From: Capra hircus
Taxonomy: Eukaryota; Chordata; Mammalia; Artiodactyla; Bovidae
Assembly: GCF_001704415.2 (NCBI RefSeq)
Contig: NW_017189752.1
Coordinates: 186,001-250,000, forward strand
Length of the DNA stretch: 64,000 bases
Reading direction: 5' to 3'
Shown: one piece after another, positions 11,276 to 22,819 of the stretch
Position numbering within the stretch: position 1 is the first letter of the stretch
How the letters are laid out: every line of letters begins with the position of its first letter
Notes under the pieces: model-generated
The model's input: only the letters and a program-made list of their open reading frames with translations
Told to the model about the DNA's origin: nothing
The model's database searches: none
Made by a program: the position numbers and the translations under genes

Positions 11276-12530
11276 GTAAGTTACTTATCCCTCAGAAAAA
11301 CAGATGAGAGGAGGGCCCGAGAATACCATGTGGCCACTTTGTAGATTTTTTAAATTGAGTTGAAAATAATCGATTGCTGTGAGAGGCAAGGGCCAAATTA
11401 CAGACTGACCTTCTTAACAGAAATTCGGTTAATCCGGAGGGAATGGTGGTAAAAGAGTCCAGGGTTAAATATAGAAGGACACGAAAGCTGCCGGAATAAA
11501 TAGCAAGTAACCCTGGCCTGCTCGTAAAACAATCTATTTCACATCTCTTTCAGGGGCGCCAGCGAAGGGAATGTTAAAATTGCCATTTAAACTCAAACGA
11601 AAAGCAACTAATCTATATGAAGCTGGAAATCAAATAAAAACAGTTCCTGCTTTTGCCCTTTCACATTTTGAAAACGTTTATGCGGTTTGGCAAGAAAGTT
11701 GATATTTTCACAGTTAAAGTTTGAAATATGCCATTTCAAATTTATGAAATGGTCACGGTTGGAATTTTCTAAGTCTTTCTAGGCAAGGCTGTTTCAGTTG
11801 TGAATGAGAAATATTGACATTGTACATATTTTCTGAAATAGATGATTCACTTCTGCAGAATGTGATAAAAATTAGAAAACGTGAAATAATGAGTTACTGT
11901 GAATTAACTTTCATGTCTGAGAGATTAAATTCTTTGCCAGAAGATTTATGAAAACAGACACAAGTACAACGTTCATGCAATAGCACTTTATTTTAAATCA
12001 TCAAATGTTCAAGTAAGAAGTATAAATATGCGATGGCACCGTTTTTTTCAAAACCACATTAATATTGGCATGCAGTATTTGTTATGGAGTAATAGCATTA
12101 TAGTGCAATTAGTATTATATGCCACAATGAATATACTTCAGATTAATGCTTTTGATATACGATTTGAAACATGGACCCTCTGTGCAAAGTATGTATATGC
12201 ACTCCATATTTTAACTGTCATTTTGATTTGCACAAAATAGATTTGTTTAGTTCTCCATTGCATTTGATGAAGACTGAAAAATAAAAGACTAAATCATTTC
12301 CTTTCATTACTAATCCCCTTATTGCTAGCTCTTTTGAAATCCTATTACCTGCGTGGAGCCTGGAATCATTTGAGTCTTCCCTCTTGTGTGCTGTTTCCCA
12401 CAGTTCGTGCAAGTCTAGGCCAGCTGCCCACATCAAACAAGCCGCCCAGAACGGAGGCCAGAGCGGGGCTTCCCGGCCACTCCCTCCTTACTTGCAGGGT
12501 CTTCCCACCCTCCCCTCTTTGCCCCTAGGG
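11276..12530. other. Repeat-free single-copy interval between the two CpG regions
   Basis: About 1.25 kb with no SINE, LINE or LTR that I recognise, in a window otherwise full of them. It is AT-rich with no convincing open frame. The absence of insertions around a probable promoter suggests regulatory constraint, but that is inference. Confidence 0.4.
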
Positions 12531-12533
12531 CAT

Positions 12534-12539
12534 CACGTG
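12534..12539. promoter_or_regulatory. E-box CACGTG, MiT/TFE- or USF-type
   Basis: CACGTG preceded by T (TCACGTGG) matches the core preferred by USF and by MITF/TFEB-family factors, 24 bases upstream of the CRE. TFEB-family control would suit an endolysosomal transporter gene, but the site alone does not distinguish these factors. Confidence 0.45.
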
Positions 12540-12562
12540 GCGGTGTGGGCACCGCCTCCCGG

Positions 12563-12570
12563 TGACGTCA
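12563..12570. promoter_or_regulatory. CRE (CREB/ATF site)
   Basis: Perfect 8-bp palindromic cAMP-response element TGACGTCA in the CpG promoter, close upstream of the probable start site, where functional CREs usually lie. Confidence 0.6.
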
Positions 12571-12759
12571 GCGCGCTCGCAGCCGTCGCGCTGAAGAAAG
12601 GATGCTCTAGGATGCGGTGCAGGTGGGCGACCGGCCTGCGCCATGCGGCACTGCAGGTAAGAGACTCTGCAGGCGGAGCCCCTGCAGCCCGTCGGCGCCC
12701 CAGAAAACGAAAGTAGGGTCTCTGGCTGTTGGGGCTGCTGCAGGCATCAGGCATCAGGG

Positions 12760-13892
12760 GGGCGCGGGGGCGGGAGTGGGGGACGACTGTTGTAAGGCTC
12801 ACGCGTGACTTGGGTCTTGTGCCCATCCATCCCAGGAAAGTGGCCTGGGGTCAGACAGAAAGACCCCGGCCTCCTGCGCAGGAGGGGGGAAAAAAAATCA
12901 GGAATGATCACAATACATGCATTGTAAGAGAGAGAGGGGCTTGTCTGAGAGAACTGTCAACTGTTTACCGACTGTCAGAGTGATTCCTAAATAATGACAC
13001 ATTTACTAATTCTTCTTACAGGGGTTTGTTTTGTTCTCAGTATTTAGCCTGATTTCTTTCAAAGCCAAAGCTGCTTTGCTTGAAATGGAACGGAAACTTA
13101 CTGGTTAGCAATTGAAGAGCTAGATGTTCTGTCTAAATTGTTTTGCATTATTTTGCAAGATTGTAGCATTTAAAGGGGATATGTCAGAAATGTTTGTTTC
13201 ATCCTGGTGTTTTAAATAGATTTTAAAAAATTAACAGTATCCAGTTAAAATAAAGCTTCCAATAGACGTGTAAGAGAAGGCAAACCAGTTATATCTCTTA
13301 AGAACAAAATGGTCTTTAGAAGGGGGTGGAGCTGAACACCAAACCCTATGATTTTTCAGTGTTCTTTTTAATTCCCTTGCTAAATAATTTGCTTGCTGGA
13401 AGAAGGGGCTGATGATGCAGGGACAGATGAAGGGGGAATCAGGTGACTTCAATTTTAACAGGACAGGGTGTGGGATTTTAATGAACACTTGAGATTTCCC
13501 ACCTGTGTTTGCATTCCTTTCTCTCCTTCACATATGAGGCCGGGATATATGCAGTACCCTTAGGAAGAGAATGTAGTCAATCTTACCTGTAAAACGTGAT
13601 CCCCTGGGAAGCTGTGGTATTGCTAAATTGTACTGGACCTCACACCATGTATCCTTTGACCCATCTAGCAATTGTTGGAGGACCAGTAAAGCAATGCTGT
13701 TTTAGTTGATAATTGAAGAAGGCGTTTCTTTCAGCGATTGGACACCCTGATGTTTTGCTACAGTAGTTTAGTTATTAATTTACTGCAGTTGTCTTCATTT
13801 GGCTCAGGTTGACTACAAGACTTTTATGATCCTCTTGTTCCCATGTTTCTTTCTCCCCCAGCCCAACCCTAGACAGAGCAGAGCAGGTGATA
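12760..13892. other. Start of CLCN4 leader intron, no feature seen
   Basis: Low-repeat sequence directly after the candidate first exon. No exon-like segment with two good splice sites stands out. Confidence 0.4.
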
Positions 13893-14005
13893 GATGGCAG
13901 AGACCTAGCTCCACCTCTGCCTTTGGGACTGTGCAACTTGGACCAAGTCACTTTGTGCCTTTGGGCCTCAGTTTTCTTGTTCTCAAAGTAACCAAGGAGT
14001 ATTAT
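13893..14005 (+). repeat. MIR SINE fragment
   Basis: Core with TGGACCAAGTCACTTTGTGC and GGGCCTCAGTTTTCTTG. Confidence 0.7.
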
Positions 14006-14007
14006 AT

Positions 14008-14380
14008 CAAGGTTTCTCAGCCTTGACACTATTGACATTTTGTCATTGTCTAGTTGCTCAGCCGTGTCCAACTCTTTTTGACTCCATGGACTGTTATAGC
14101 CCACCAGGCTCCTCCATCCATGAGATTCTCCAGGCAAGAATACTGGAGTGGGTTGCCATTTCCTTCTCCAGGGGATCTTCCGACCCAGAGATTGAACCCC
14201 CGTCTCCTGCCTTGGCAGGTTGACATTTGGGGCTGGAGAAATCTGTTGTGGGGGTGTTCACCTGCACCCCTGGCCTCTACCTACTAGATGCCCCTAGTTG
14301 TGACAACCAAAAATGTCTTCAGACCCTGCCATTGTCCCATCGTGGGACTCCATTGCCCCTGCTTGAGAATTGTTGATTCA
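14008..14380 (-). repeat. MER5A-like DNA transposon split by Bov-tA
   Basis: AAGGTTTCTCAGCCTTGACA begins one side and GCTTGAGAATTGTTG ends the other. The middle is a Bov-tA insertion. Confidence 0.7.
14041..14219 (-). repeat. Bov-tA SINE inside MER5A
   Basis: GTTGCTCAGCCGTGTCCAAC to GTCTCCTGCCTTGGCAGG; flanked by TTGACATTT at 14032-14040 and 14220-14228. Confidence 0.9.
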
Positions 14381-15514
14381 GATGACCTCTCAATGTTCTT
14401 CAGGCTGCAGTATTCTAGAATTCATTTTCTTGTGAGTTGTTTCATGCTGAGCCCTCGGTCAGAGATCTGATTCCCTTTCATGATGGTGTATATATTGGGA
14501 AACACAGTGTGAAGGCTTTTTTTTTCTGCTGTGGGGTTCCAGAAATAGCTTCTGTTAAAAAGGGGAGGCCTGTGTGTGTGCCAGTTGTAGCTGGGAAGCT
14601 GGCTTGGCAGAAGGGAGAGTGTCAGGGAGAGACGAAAAAACACAAAGCACTAGACCATCATGTCTGGAACTAGAGTAGCCCAGAGTCACCATCCTTATCT
14701 GCAGAAGTGGGAATAGCAGGACCGGGTGGAGGTGTCACAAGCCGGGAGGGAGATAACGGGGGTGCTGGCGCCCGTTGTGGCAGAGAGATGCTGGCAGCAC
14801 GTGTGGCTGGAGGAGGCCAGCGCCAGCTGCCCCCAGAGCCCCCGTCTGGCCCCTGAAGGTGGTGGTGGTCACGGTCTTGCCCTTTAAGCTTCAGTGCAGG
14901 ACTGACCACTAAAGCTCTGGCTCTGACACTTTGCAGAGCCTCACTTCCACTCCCAGAGCTGTTGCCGAATCCATAAAATAGGGCTACTGTTCCTGCTGGT
15001 CCTGCTGCTTTGAGTTTTCAGGGGGTCAGATGGATGGTAAAGGGTCAGCACACTGGGAACTCCTGGGAGATGGGAAGCGAGGGTGGCAGTTGCATTTCAG
15101 GATGAGGGCCATGTGCAGTGGGTTTGGGGGAGGAGGCTTGGAATGATTAGAAAAATTATCCTTGTCCCTCCGAGGGCCTGGCACTGCAATGTGTCCCTCC
15201 TCCAATTCCCTTGCTCTCAGCTCACTCTCTCTGCCTCTTTGCGGCCCCATAAAAATGACTCTCCTGGGAAGAGGGTTGGTGTTTAGTGAGAAAGGCCCAG
15301 TGTGCAGAGGCCAGGGCCCAGACAGCCTCCTTTGTCCACTTCCAGCCATTTTCTTTGCAGGTGGCACCCACAGCTGGCCAGGAACCTCGTCCCCAGAATG
15401 GCTTGGCACCCTGGGTGGGCTATCAGGTGCTGTCTTTTCACACAGGCAATACTGAGAAAGAAAATGAAAAAGGAGGAGTATTCTCCATCAAATGAGACAT
15501 AAGACTTAGAATCA
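14380..15514. other. Leader intron, no gene seen
   Basis: GC-richer single-copy sequence. Overlapping frames on both strands at 15026-15502 have no domains and no splice context. Confidence 0.45.
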
Positions 15515-15732
15515 CTGTGCTAGGCAGCTCTGGTTCTATGACAGAGTACCACACACTAGGTGGCTTATCAACAACAGACATTTATTTCTCATAGTTCCAG
15601 AGGCTGGCAGTCTGAGATCATGGTGCCAGCATGGTTGGATTCTGGTGGGGGCTCTCTTCTGGATGCAGAGGGCCATCTTCTCCCTGTGTCCTCATATGGT
15701 GGGAAGAGAACACGCTAGCTTTCTGGTCTTGT

Positions 15733-16149
15733 CTTGTTGTCGTTGTTCAGTTGCTAAGTCGTGTCCGACTCATTGCAACCCCATGGGCTGCAGCACACCA
15801 GGCTTCCTTGTCCCTTACCATCTCTCGAAGTTTGCTTAAAGTCATGTCCATTGAGTCAGTGATGCCATCCAACCATCTCATCCTCTGTCACCCCCTTCTC
15901 CTCCTGCTCTCAATCCCTCCCAGCATCAGGGTCTTTTCCAGTGAGTTGGCTCTTTGCATCAAGTGGCCAAATATTGGAGCTTCAACTTTAGCATCATTCC
16001 TTCCCATGAATATTCAGGGTTGATCTCCTTTAGGATGAACTGGTTGGATCTCCTTGCAGTCCAAGGGACTCTCAAGAGTCTTCTCCAGCACCACAGTTCA
16101 AAAGCATCAGTTCTTCAGCACTCAGCCTTCTATATGTTTCAACTCTAAG
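15733..16149 (-). repeat. BovB 3'-end fragment in MLT1
   Basis: GTTGTTCAGTTGCTAAGTCG to GTTCTTCAGCACTCAGCCTT and TTTCAACTCTAAGATCC. Confidence 0.9.
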
Positions 16150-16256
16150 ATCCACACATGAGGTCTCTTCTTTAAGGGCACTAGTCCCATCATGAGGGCT
16201 CCACCTTCATGACCTCATCACCTCCCAAAGGCTTCACCTCCTAATATCATCACATT

Positions 16257-16590
16257 CAGTTCAGTTCAGTTCAGTCGCTCAGTTGTGTCCGACTCTTTGC
16301 GACCCCATGAATTGCAGCACGCCAGGCCTCCCTGCCTATCACCAACTCCCGGAGTTCACTCAGACTCACGTCCATCGAGTCAGTGAGGGCATCCAGCGAT
16401 CTCATCCTCTGTCGTCCCCTTCTCCTCCTGCCCCCAGTCGCTCCCAGCATCAGAGTCTTTTCCAATGAGTCAACTCTTCCCATGAGGTGGCCAAAGTACT
16501 GGAGTTTCAGCTTAAGCATCATTCCTTCCAAAGAAATCCCAGGGCTGATCTCCTTCAGAATGGACTGGTTGGATCTCCTTGCAGTCCAAG
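16257..16590 (-). repeat. BovB 3'-end fragment with TSD
   Basis: CAGTTCAGTTCAGTTCAGTC to GGATCTCCTTGCAGTCCAAG; flanked by TCACATT at 16250-16256 and 16591-16597. Confidence 0.92.
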
Positions 16591-17289
16591 TCACATTGGG
16601 CTTTTGGATTTCAATATATGAATTCTGGAAAGATACTTTCAGTCTATGACAGTAACCAAATGTAACTTGTGCCCTTGACTGGATCCTGGCCTGGACAGGC
16701 ATCTATAATAGGTGTTGGGGATACCTGGGTTATTTGTATGTGACTGCCTAGTAGATGACATGAGGAGACTACTGTAAGTTTGATTAGATGTGATAATCTT
16801 ACGGTGCAGTTGGCACCCAGCTCAGTCACTCCTGATTCCTGATACAGAAACAGTGACATGAGACATGGTTGTTTCCTGCTGTCCTCTGTTAGGCTAATCT
16901 GTTACACAGCAGAAGATAACTGACACATGTATATGTAGAAGAGTCTTATTTTTCAGTGGTGCATGCTGAAGTATTTAGGGCTGAAGTGTCATGAGAGCTA
17001 TAGGGTACTATTAAAGTGTTTTTTTTTTTTTAATGCCTTGGAGCTCTCTTTTATGTACTTCTGAAGAGAAGACAGATGAATTCTCAAACCTACTTTTGCA
17101 TTCAGTGCTGCAATATCACATGTCATGTTGCCTCTGGAAAATTCCACTGTACACTCCTGAGAGAATGAGAATGGAAAAAGGCAAATAATGTAAGATTATT
17201 ATACAAATATTTTTGACAGCACGGACCCCTTTAAAGGTCTTGGGAATCTCAGGCACACTTTGAGAACCACAGTAATTTATTTTTTCTTT

Positions 17290-18180
17290 TGAACTTTTTA
17301 TTTTGTATTGAAGTATAGTTCATTACTTTGGCCAGTACTTTGGCCACCTGATGCGAAGAACTGACTCTTTGGAAAAGACCCTGATGCTGGGAAAGATTGA
17401 GGGCAAAAGAAGAAGGGGATGACAGAGGATAAGATGGTTGGGGCAGCATCACTGACTCGATGGACATGAGTTTGAACAAGCTCCAGGAGTTGGTGATGGA
17501 TAGGGAAGCCTGGTATGCTGCAGTCTATGAGGCTGCAAAGAGTTGGACATGACTGAGTGACTGAACTGACTGACTGATAGCTGATTACCGATGTTACAAT
17601 AGTTTCAGGTGGAAAGTGAAGGAAGGGATTCAACCATACATGTACATGTATCCATTCTCCCCCAAACTCCCCTCCCATCCAGGCTATCATATGACATTGA
17701 GCCGAGTTCCATGTGCTATACAGTAGGTCCTTGTTGGTTATCCATGTTAAATATAGCAGTGTGTATACACTTTGATCCATTGGAGAAGGAAATGGCAACC
17801 CACTGCAGTGTTCTTGCCTGGAGAATCCCAGGGACAGGGGAGCCTGGTGGGCTGCCATCTCTGGGGTCGCACAGAGTCGGACACGACTGAAGCAACTTAG
17901 CAGCAGCATACACGTCCATCTCAAACTCCTTAACTATCCTTCCCCCCATCCTTGCCCTCTGGTAACTAAGATTATTACAGAGTATTGATCAGAGTTACCT
18001 GTGCTGTACAGCAGGTCCTTGTTGGTTATCCATGTTAACTGTAGCAGGATGTACATGTCCATCCGAAACTCCCTAACTATCCCTTCCCCCTGGCAAGTAG
18101 TTCATTTGATAAGTCTGTGAGTCTCTGCTTTGTAAGTTCATCTGTATCATTTCTTTTTAGATTCCACATATAATGCGCCT
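17290..18180 (-). repeat. L1 3' end split by two ruminant insertions
   Basis: L1 antisense pieces (GTATTGAAGTATAGTTCA; GTTGGTTATCCATGTTAA at two places) surround a sense BovB tail at 17325-17577 and a sense Bov-tA body fragment at 17782-17908. Confidence 0.75.
17325..17577 (+). repeat. BovB 3'-end fragment in L1
   Basis: CAGTACTTTGGCCACCTGAT through ATGACTGAGTGACTGAACTG. Confidence 0.9.
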
Positions 18181-18899
18181 ATGGTAACAGTAGTTTACTT
18201 TTAAATGGTTCAGTTGAATGGAGAGACAGTGCGAAGAGGCCAATACAGTTAAATAGGAACACTGATGGAGTCTGATTGGTGTGTTTCATTAGACTCTCCT
18301 CCATAATGTGCTGTGTATTTGAAAATGTGCCCAATAAAAAGTTAAAAAGAAGCTAGAAAAGAAACACAGACTCTTGGGCTTGTGGGGGATTCTGATTGAG
18401 ATCTGGGGAACATTTTTAACCTGAGCTCAAGGTGCCCTTGACTGCAGGGACCTGAGGTCCCACTTGAGACCTGCTGGCTTGCAAGTTCCCAGCTCACCCA
18501 GAAGCCCTCCTGAACCAGACCTAGGAGGGCGAGTTAGCAGTGAGGAGGGGATGTATGTGAGCACTTGGCAAACTCTGGCAAGTGGGTGGTGGGAAAAGCC
18601 TTATTATCAAACCCTTGCTTGACTGTATTTGCAAAGGGTGACTGGAAATGAGTTTTTCTTTCTAAGAGAAGGGGTGATTTTCTTTGCAGAACGTGGTGGT
18701 TTTTGAATGACTTGTTTTCTGTTGAAATAGTAATACTTGCTGGTTGTGCGAACTTCCCACAGGATCAAGGTTATGAAAATGAAATGAAGTCTCTTTCTCA
18801 TTCCCAGTCCCTCATCCCCCTTCCAAAGGCAACTACTAATGACTTTCTTATATATTGTTTCTGAAAATGTCTGTGCAAAGACACCCATGTGTAGAATGT

Positions 18900-19400
18900 G
18901 TATAGCATTTTCCTTTCTCTTTTTTCTTCATTGGGATGTAATTTGCATGGAGGGAAATGCATGGATCTTAATTCAGCTGATTTTGACAAATCAGGATTCT
19001 CAGTACTCCTAGAGGGCTCCATCTTGTCCTCTTTTAGCCAAATCCTCCGGCAACCACCATACTGATTTCTGTCAGCACAGTTTACTTTTACCTGTTCTTG
19101 AACTTCATATTCCTCAAGTCCTGTGATCTTTATACTTTTATATCCAGCTTCTGTCACCAGGCATGATTGTGAGATTCATCCATGTTGTTTCATGTAGCAG
19201 TGATTCATTCATTTCATTTTATTGTGAAAGTACTTTTAAAGAGAGAGTGGAGGCAGTTGGTATACGTTGCTTCTTTTCATTCTTTGGAGGCTGTTTTACA
19301 TCATCTCACTTACAGTTGAGTTCCAGAGTGTGGACGGTATGGAAGTTTACTTAACCAGTCTCATTTTGATGGGCATGTGGATTCCTCAAGCTTTTGTAAT
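18900..19400 (-). repeat. Decayed L1-like 3' sequence (tentative)
   Basis: Resembles old L1 3' ends (GAGATTCATCCATGTTGTTTC), but diverged. Confidence 0.4.
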
Positions 19401-19467
19401 CTGTGCTCATGGGATTATGCTCATGTAAAAATGCCGAAGAGGAAAAGACCTCTCTAGGATTAATTAT

Positions 19468-19679
19468 GGGCTTCCCTGGTGGCTCAGAGGTTAAAGCATC
19501 TGCCTGCAATGCAGGAGAACTGGGTTCGATCCCTGGGTTGGGAACATCCCCTGGGGAAGGAAATGGCAACCCACTCCAGTATTCTTCCCTGGAGAATCCC
19601 ATGGATGGAGGAGCCTGGTGGGCTACAGTCCATGGGGTCGCAGAGTCGGACACAACTGAGTGACTTCATTCACTCACTC
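19468..19679 (+). repeat. Bov-tA SINE with 11-bp TSD and intact B box
   Basis: GGGCTTCCCTGGTGGCTCAG head, B box GGTTCGATCCC, tail GGACACAACTGAGTGACTTC. Flanked by AGGATTAATTA at 19456-19466 and 19680-19690. Confidence 0.95.
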
Positions 19680-19759
19680 AGGATTAATTAAATGCACAGA
19701 GTATAGATGTTGGGACTTAGCTTCGAGATCAAAGCAACTCTTATATTTTACATATGACC

Positions 19760-19978
19760 AAGAGATGTCCAGAAAAGTCAGGTGACTTGCCCAAGGTCAC
19801 ATGACCGATAGTAACACAGTTGGGGAACCCTCCAGGTCCCAAGATGCCTCTAACAGAGTGTTTCCTTTGGCCATACCGTGTAGCATGTGGGATCTCAGTT
19901 TCCTGACCAGGGACTGAACCTGAGCTCCTTGCAGTGGGAGCATGGAGTCTTAACCACTGGACTTCCAAGAAAGTCCCC
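19760..19978 (-). repeat. MIR scrap followed by CHR SINE fragment
   Basis: GACTTGCCCAAGGTCACATG (MIR core, antisense) then CHR antisense at about 19868-19978 ending GGACTTCCAAGAAAGTCCC. Confidence 0.7.
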
Positions 19979-20254
19979 AGAATGTTCTTTCCTGCACTAT
20001 GAGCTCTGTGAACGCAGGAACTGTGAGTGTTTTGCTCACCAATGTAAACCTAGCACATAACTCGTGGCAGAGTAAGTACTCATTAAATATAAATTAGAGG
20101 AAGATTTAAGGGAACTATTAGTCCTCTGAGAAAAGCCCACTGATATCCCTGAGAACTGCAGGGACATTCGTATGAGACTTGAGCCTCCAAGTTCTTTTGT
20201 TCATTCACTCCCTCATTTACTTCTTTGTTCTGCCAGTGTTGTTGGGTCCCTGCT

Positions 20255-20480
20255 GTGTGTCTAGGACAGGGCTCCTCACCCCGGACTCTTTGGGCTTTGA
20301 GGCTGGAGGACTCTCTGTGGGGGGCCATCCTGTGCCCTGGAAGATGTTGAGCAGCATCTTCTGGCCTCCCCCCACTTGATGGGGGTTGCAACCACGGCCC
20401 CAACCCCCACTTGTGACAGCTGAATTCGAGACATTGCCAAGTGTTCCGGGGCAGGTGAAATTGCCCCTAGACTGGTTGAG
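20255..20480 (-). repeat. MER5A-like DNA transposon
   Basis: GGGCTCCTCACCCCGGACTC to AAATTGCCCCTAGACTGGTT, with TTGAGCAGCATCTTCTGGCC inside. Confidence 0.7.
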
Positions 20481-21051
20481 ACCAACAAGTCTAGGCACTG
20501 GGGTTTGCTGTGGAACCAAACGGACAAGGTTCTTGCCTGGGTGGGAGTGACCTTCAAGTGGAGGAAAGAGAAGATAACTGGATTTGATAGGTTGTGCGAT
20601 TGTGTGAAGTACAGTGAGAGGCAGAGGGTGGGCAGCAGTGGATTCAGAATCCTGGTTAGACGGAGTGGTTACCCAGGCCCCTCTGAGGGCTCACATGTGA
20701 CCAGGGACTGATGGGGGGCCATGTGAACACTGAGGAGCTGGAGAGCTCAGGGTTGAGGAAACAGCTGTGAGGTGGGTATATCCAGAGAAGAGCCACCCAG
20801 AGAAGCATGCTGGGCAAGTGCTCGGAGGGGTAACTAGGGTGGACCATGCAGGGACTTAGTGGGAGTGAAACCAACCCTGGGTGACTAAGTGTGGTGACAA
20901 GCCATGGAGTGCTTTTGGGTTGGAGAGGAACACATCAGTACTTGTGTTTGAAGGCCTGGCTCTGGCTGCTGTAAGAACAGTCAGAGGTGGGCAAACGAGG
21001 TAGCCGGGTGGCCAGTGAGGAGGCTGGGTGGCCACGTGAGCTTAGAGGACT

Positions 21052-21261
21052 GTGCGTGCGTGCATGCTCAGTCATGCCTGACTCTTTGTGACCCCATGGA
21101 CTGGAACCCCCCAGGCTCTTCCATCCATGGAATTCTCCAGGCAAGTATACTGGAGTGGGTTGCCATTTCCTTCTCCAGGGGAATCTTCCCTGATCAGGGA
21201 TTGACCCCGGATCTCCTGCATTGCAGGCAGGTTCTTTACTGCTGTGCCACCTGGGAAGCCC
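21052..21261 (-). repeat. Bov-tA SINE
   Basis: GCATGCTCAGTCATGCCTGA to GTGCCACCTGGGAAGCCC; flanks share an imperfect GAGGRCTGTG duplication. Confidence 0.9.
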
Positions 21262-22489
21262 TTGGAGGGCTGTGACCCTGACTAATGGAGCAGCCGTGTC
21301 GTGCTCAGCAGCAGGCAGGCCTTGGCTATCACAGGAGTGCGTGGGTCGGGTCACACTGTATCCCTGTATCTATGGTGCCTCAAGGTGGAGGCCACCTGCA
21401 CAGCCTCTCAGGACAGTGTCACTGGGGCTGGGCAGCGGTGCACAGGGACAGCAGAGGCAACAGCTCTTGCATTCCACATGTGACACCAGCAAGGCTTACC
21501 TTTAGGCCTCCTGTTGTGGATGAAGTCACCCAAGCTTTCTTGAGGCCCCTTGAGCCCACCACCTGCCCTGCACCTGTGAGGTGGCTCTTCTCTGCCTGGA
21601 GTGCTGTCCCCCACCCCCCATGCTGGCCAGCCCAGGTCACCCATGGTCCCTTCTTAGCAAGCACTCTTGTGCAGGTCCTTGTGTGGCCCTGAGAGCTGGC
21701 CATCAGTTGATGGAAGTTGGAGACCAGAGCCTTCCCCGTTGGTGGTGACTGTTCCTGCTCCTGGGGTCCTTTGAACCCCCCAGGATGCTATCAGGCTGCT
21801 TCCACCAGCAGCAGCACCAGTGCTGGGATGGCTGTGGGGTTTGGCTAGAGGGAGCCTCACCAAGATGCCATGTTCCGTTTGTCCCCTCGGGAAGTCTGCT
21901 CCTCGCCCTGGTGCCCGGGGACCTGCTGACTCATTTCTTGTGGTGGCCGTTGCTTCTCTTGTGCTTGCCCAGCACTTTTTAACCACATCCCGGCGATGAA
22001 TGGAGGTTACCTCCTTCTGGGATCTTAGTCTCCCTTCTGGGTTGTGATATAACTCAGGGTGAAATTTTCTTTTTCTGTCCACCGGAACCCTTGGAGGCAC
22101 TGATTGGGTTAGGAGGAGAGGGGCCACCCCAATGATTACAGACATATTCTTTTTCCTCTTAACTCAGTCCGGCCTCCCACCAGCACCCACTTTACCCAAA
22201 ACATAGGAATCAACTGACGTTTCAGCCCTCCCCGGGGTCAACCCCGCTGGGATACGCTTAGGACACCGGGGAGGACAACTCAAGGCTGTGCTGGAGGACT
22301 CCCTGCATTTGGAGGACATCCTTCATGGAGGTGCTGGTTGTGAGTGTCTATGACATTGTTTTCATCCACGAGGGTACGTAGCCCACATAAGCACAAAGTT
22401 AGATTGTTATGGTGGAAGATGGTTTGCAGAGCTCTTGGGAGAGGGAACTGTACTGCACGGGATTTCTTACCAGCATTGTCTTCAGCTGC
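21262..22489. other. Leader intron, GC-rich, no gene seen
   Basis: Several overlapping frames on both strands (21221-22145) without domains, splice signals or codon pattern; treated as chance frames in GC-rich DNA. Confidence 0.5.
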
Positions 22490-22572
22490 TGTTATGGGCT
22501 GAAACCGTGTCTTAAAGTGCATTTGAATTCCTAACACCTATTACCTCAGAATCTGACCTTAGTTGGAGATTT

Positions 22573-22815
22573 TGTTCTTGTTGTTCAGTCACTCAGTCGT
22601 GTCTGACTCTTTGGAACCCCATAGACTGCAGCACGCCAGGCTTCCCTGTCCCATCACCAACTCCCGGAGTCTACTCAGACTCATGTCCATTGAGTCGGTG
22701 ATGCCATCCAGCTATCTCATCCTCTGTCACCCCTTTCTCCTCCTGCCCTCAATCTTTCCCAATATCTGGGTCTTTTCCAGTGAGTTGGTTCTTTGCATCA
22801 GGCAGCCAAAATATC
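22573..22815 (-). repeat. BovB 3'-end fragment in MLT1
   Basis: TTCTTGTTGTTCAGTCACTC to TTGCATCAGGCAGCCAAAAT. Confidence 0.9.
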
Positions 22816-22819
22816 GATA

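Larger units (their letters stand above)
12530..12656 (+). promoter_or_regulatory. CLCN4: CpG-rich core promoter and first non-coding exon of CLCN4 (candidate)
   Basis: The segment combines a TCACGTGG E-box (CACGTG at 12534-12539), a full palindromic CRE TGACGTCA at 12563-12570, a cluster of CG dinucleotides and no TATA box: a typical CpG-type promoter. A putative first exon ends with CTGCAG|GTAAGAG, donor at 12657. A second possible donor follows GCAG at 12622. Transcription probably starts about 12575-12600, shortly after the CRE. The exon contains three upstream ATGs at 12602, 12612 and 12643. Assignment to CLCN4 rests on strand, a clean donor and absence of another gene before coding exon 1. 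Confidence 0.55.
15515..16650 (-). mobile_element. MLT1-type MaLR LTR, split twice by BovB
   Basis: Three pieces of one LTR (about 15515-15730, 16150-16256, 16597-16650) share the MLT1 pattern: AGAGTACCACACACTAGGTG, GACCTCATCACCTCCCAAAG, TTTCAATATATGAATTCTGG. Solo LTR, no internal genes. Confidence 0.75.

Noticed and set aside
12384..12716. 110-codon frame across the CpG promoter
   Set aside because: Open only because CpG-rich DNA has few stops; it runs through the promoter motifs and the donor at 12657.
19468..19679. tRNA-Glu gene
   Set aside because: The tRNA-like head belongs to a Bov-tA SINE with BovB-derived body and target duplication; it lacks a complete cloverleaf.
21654..22145. 163-codon minus-strand frame
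   Set aside because: No recognisable domain, no splice or promoter context, low-complexity basic composition; a chance frame in GC-rich DNA.
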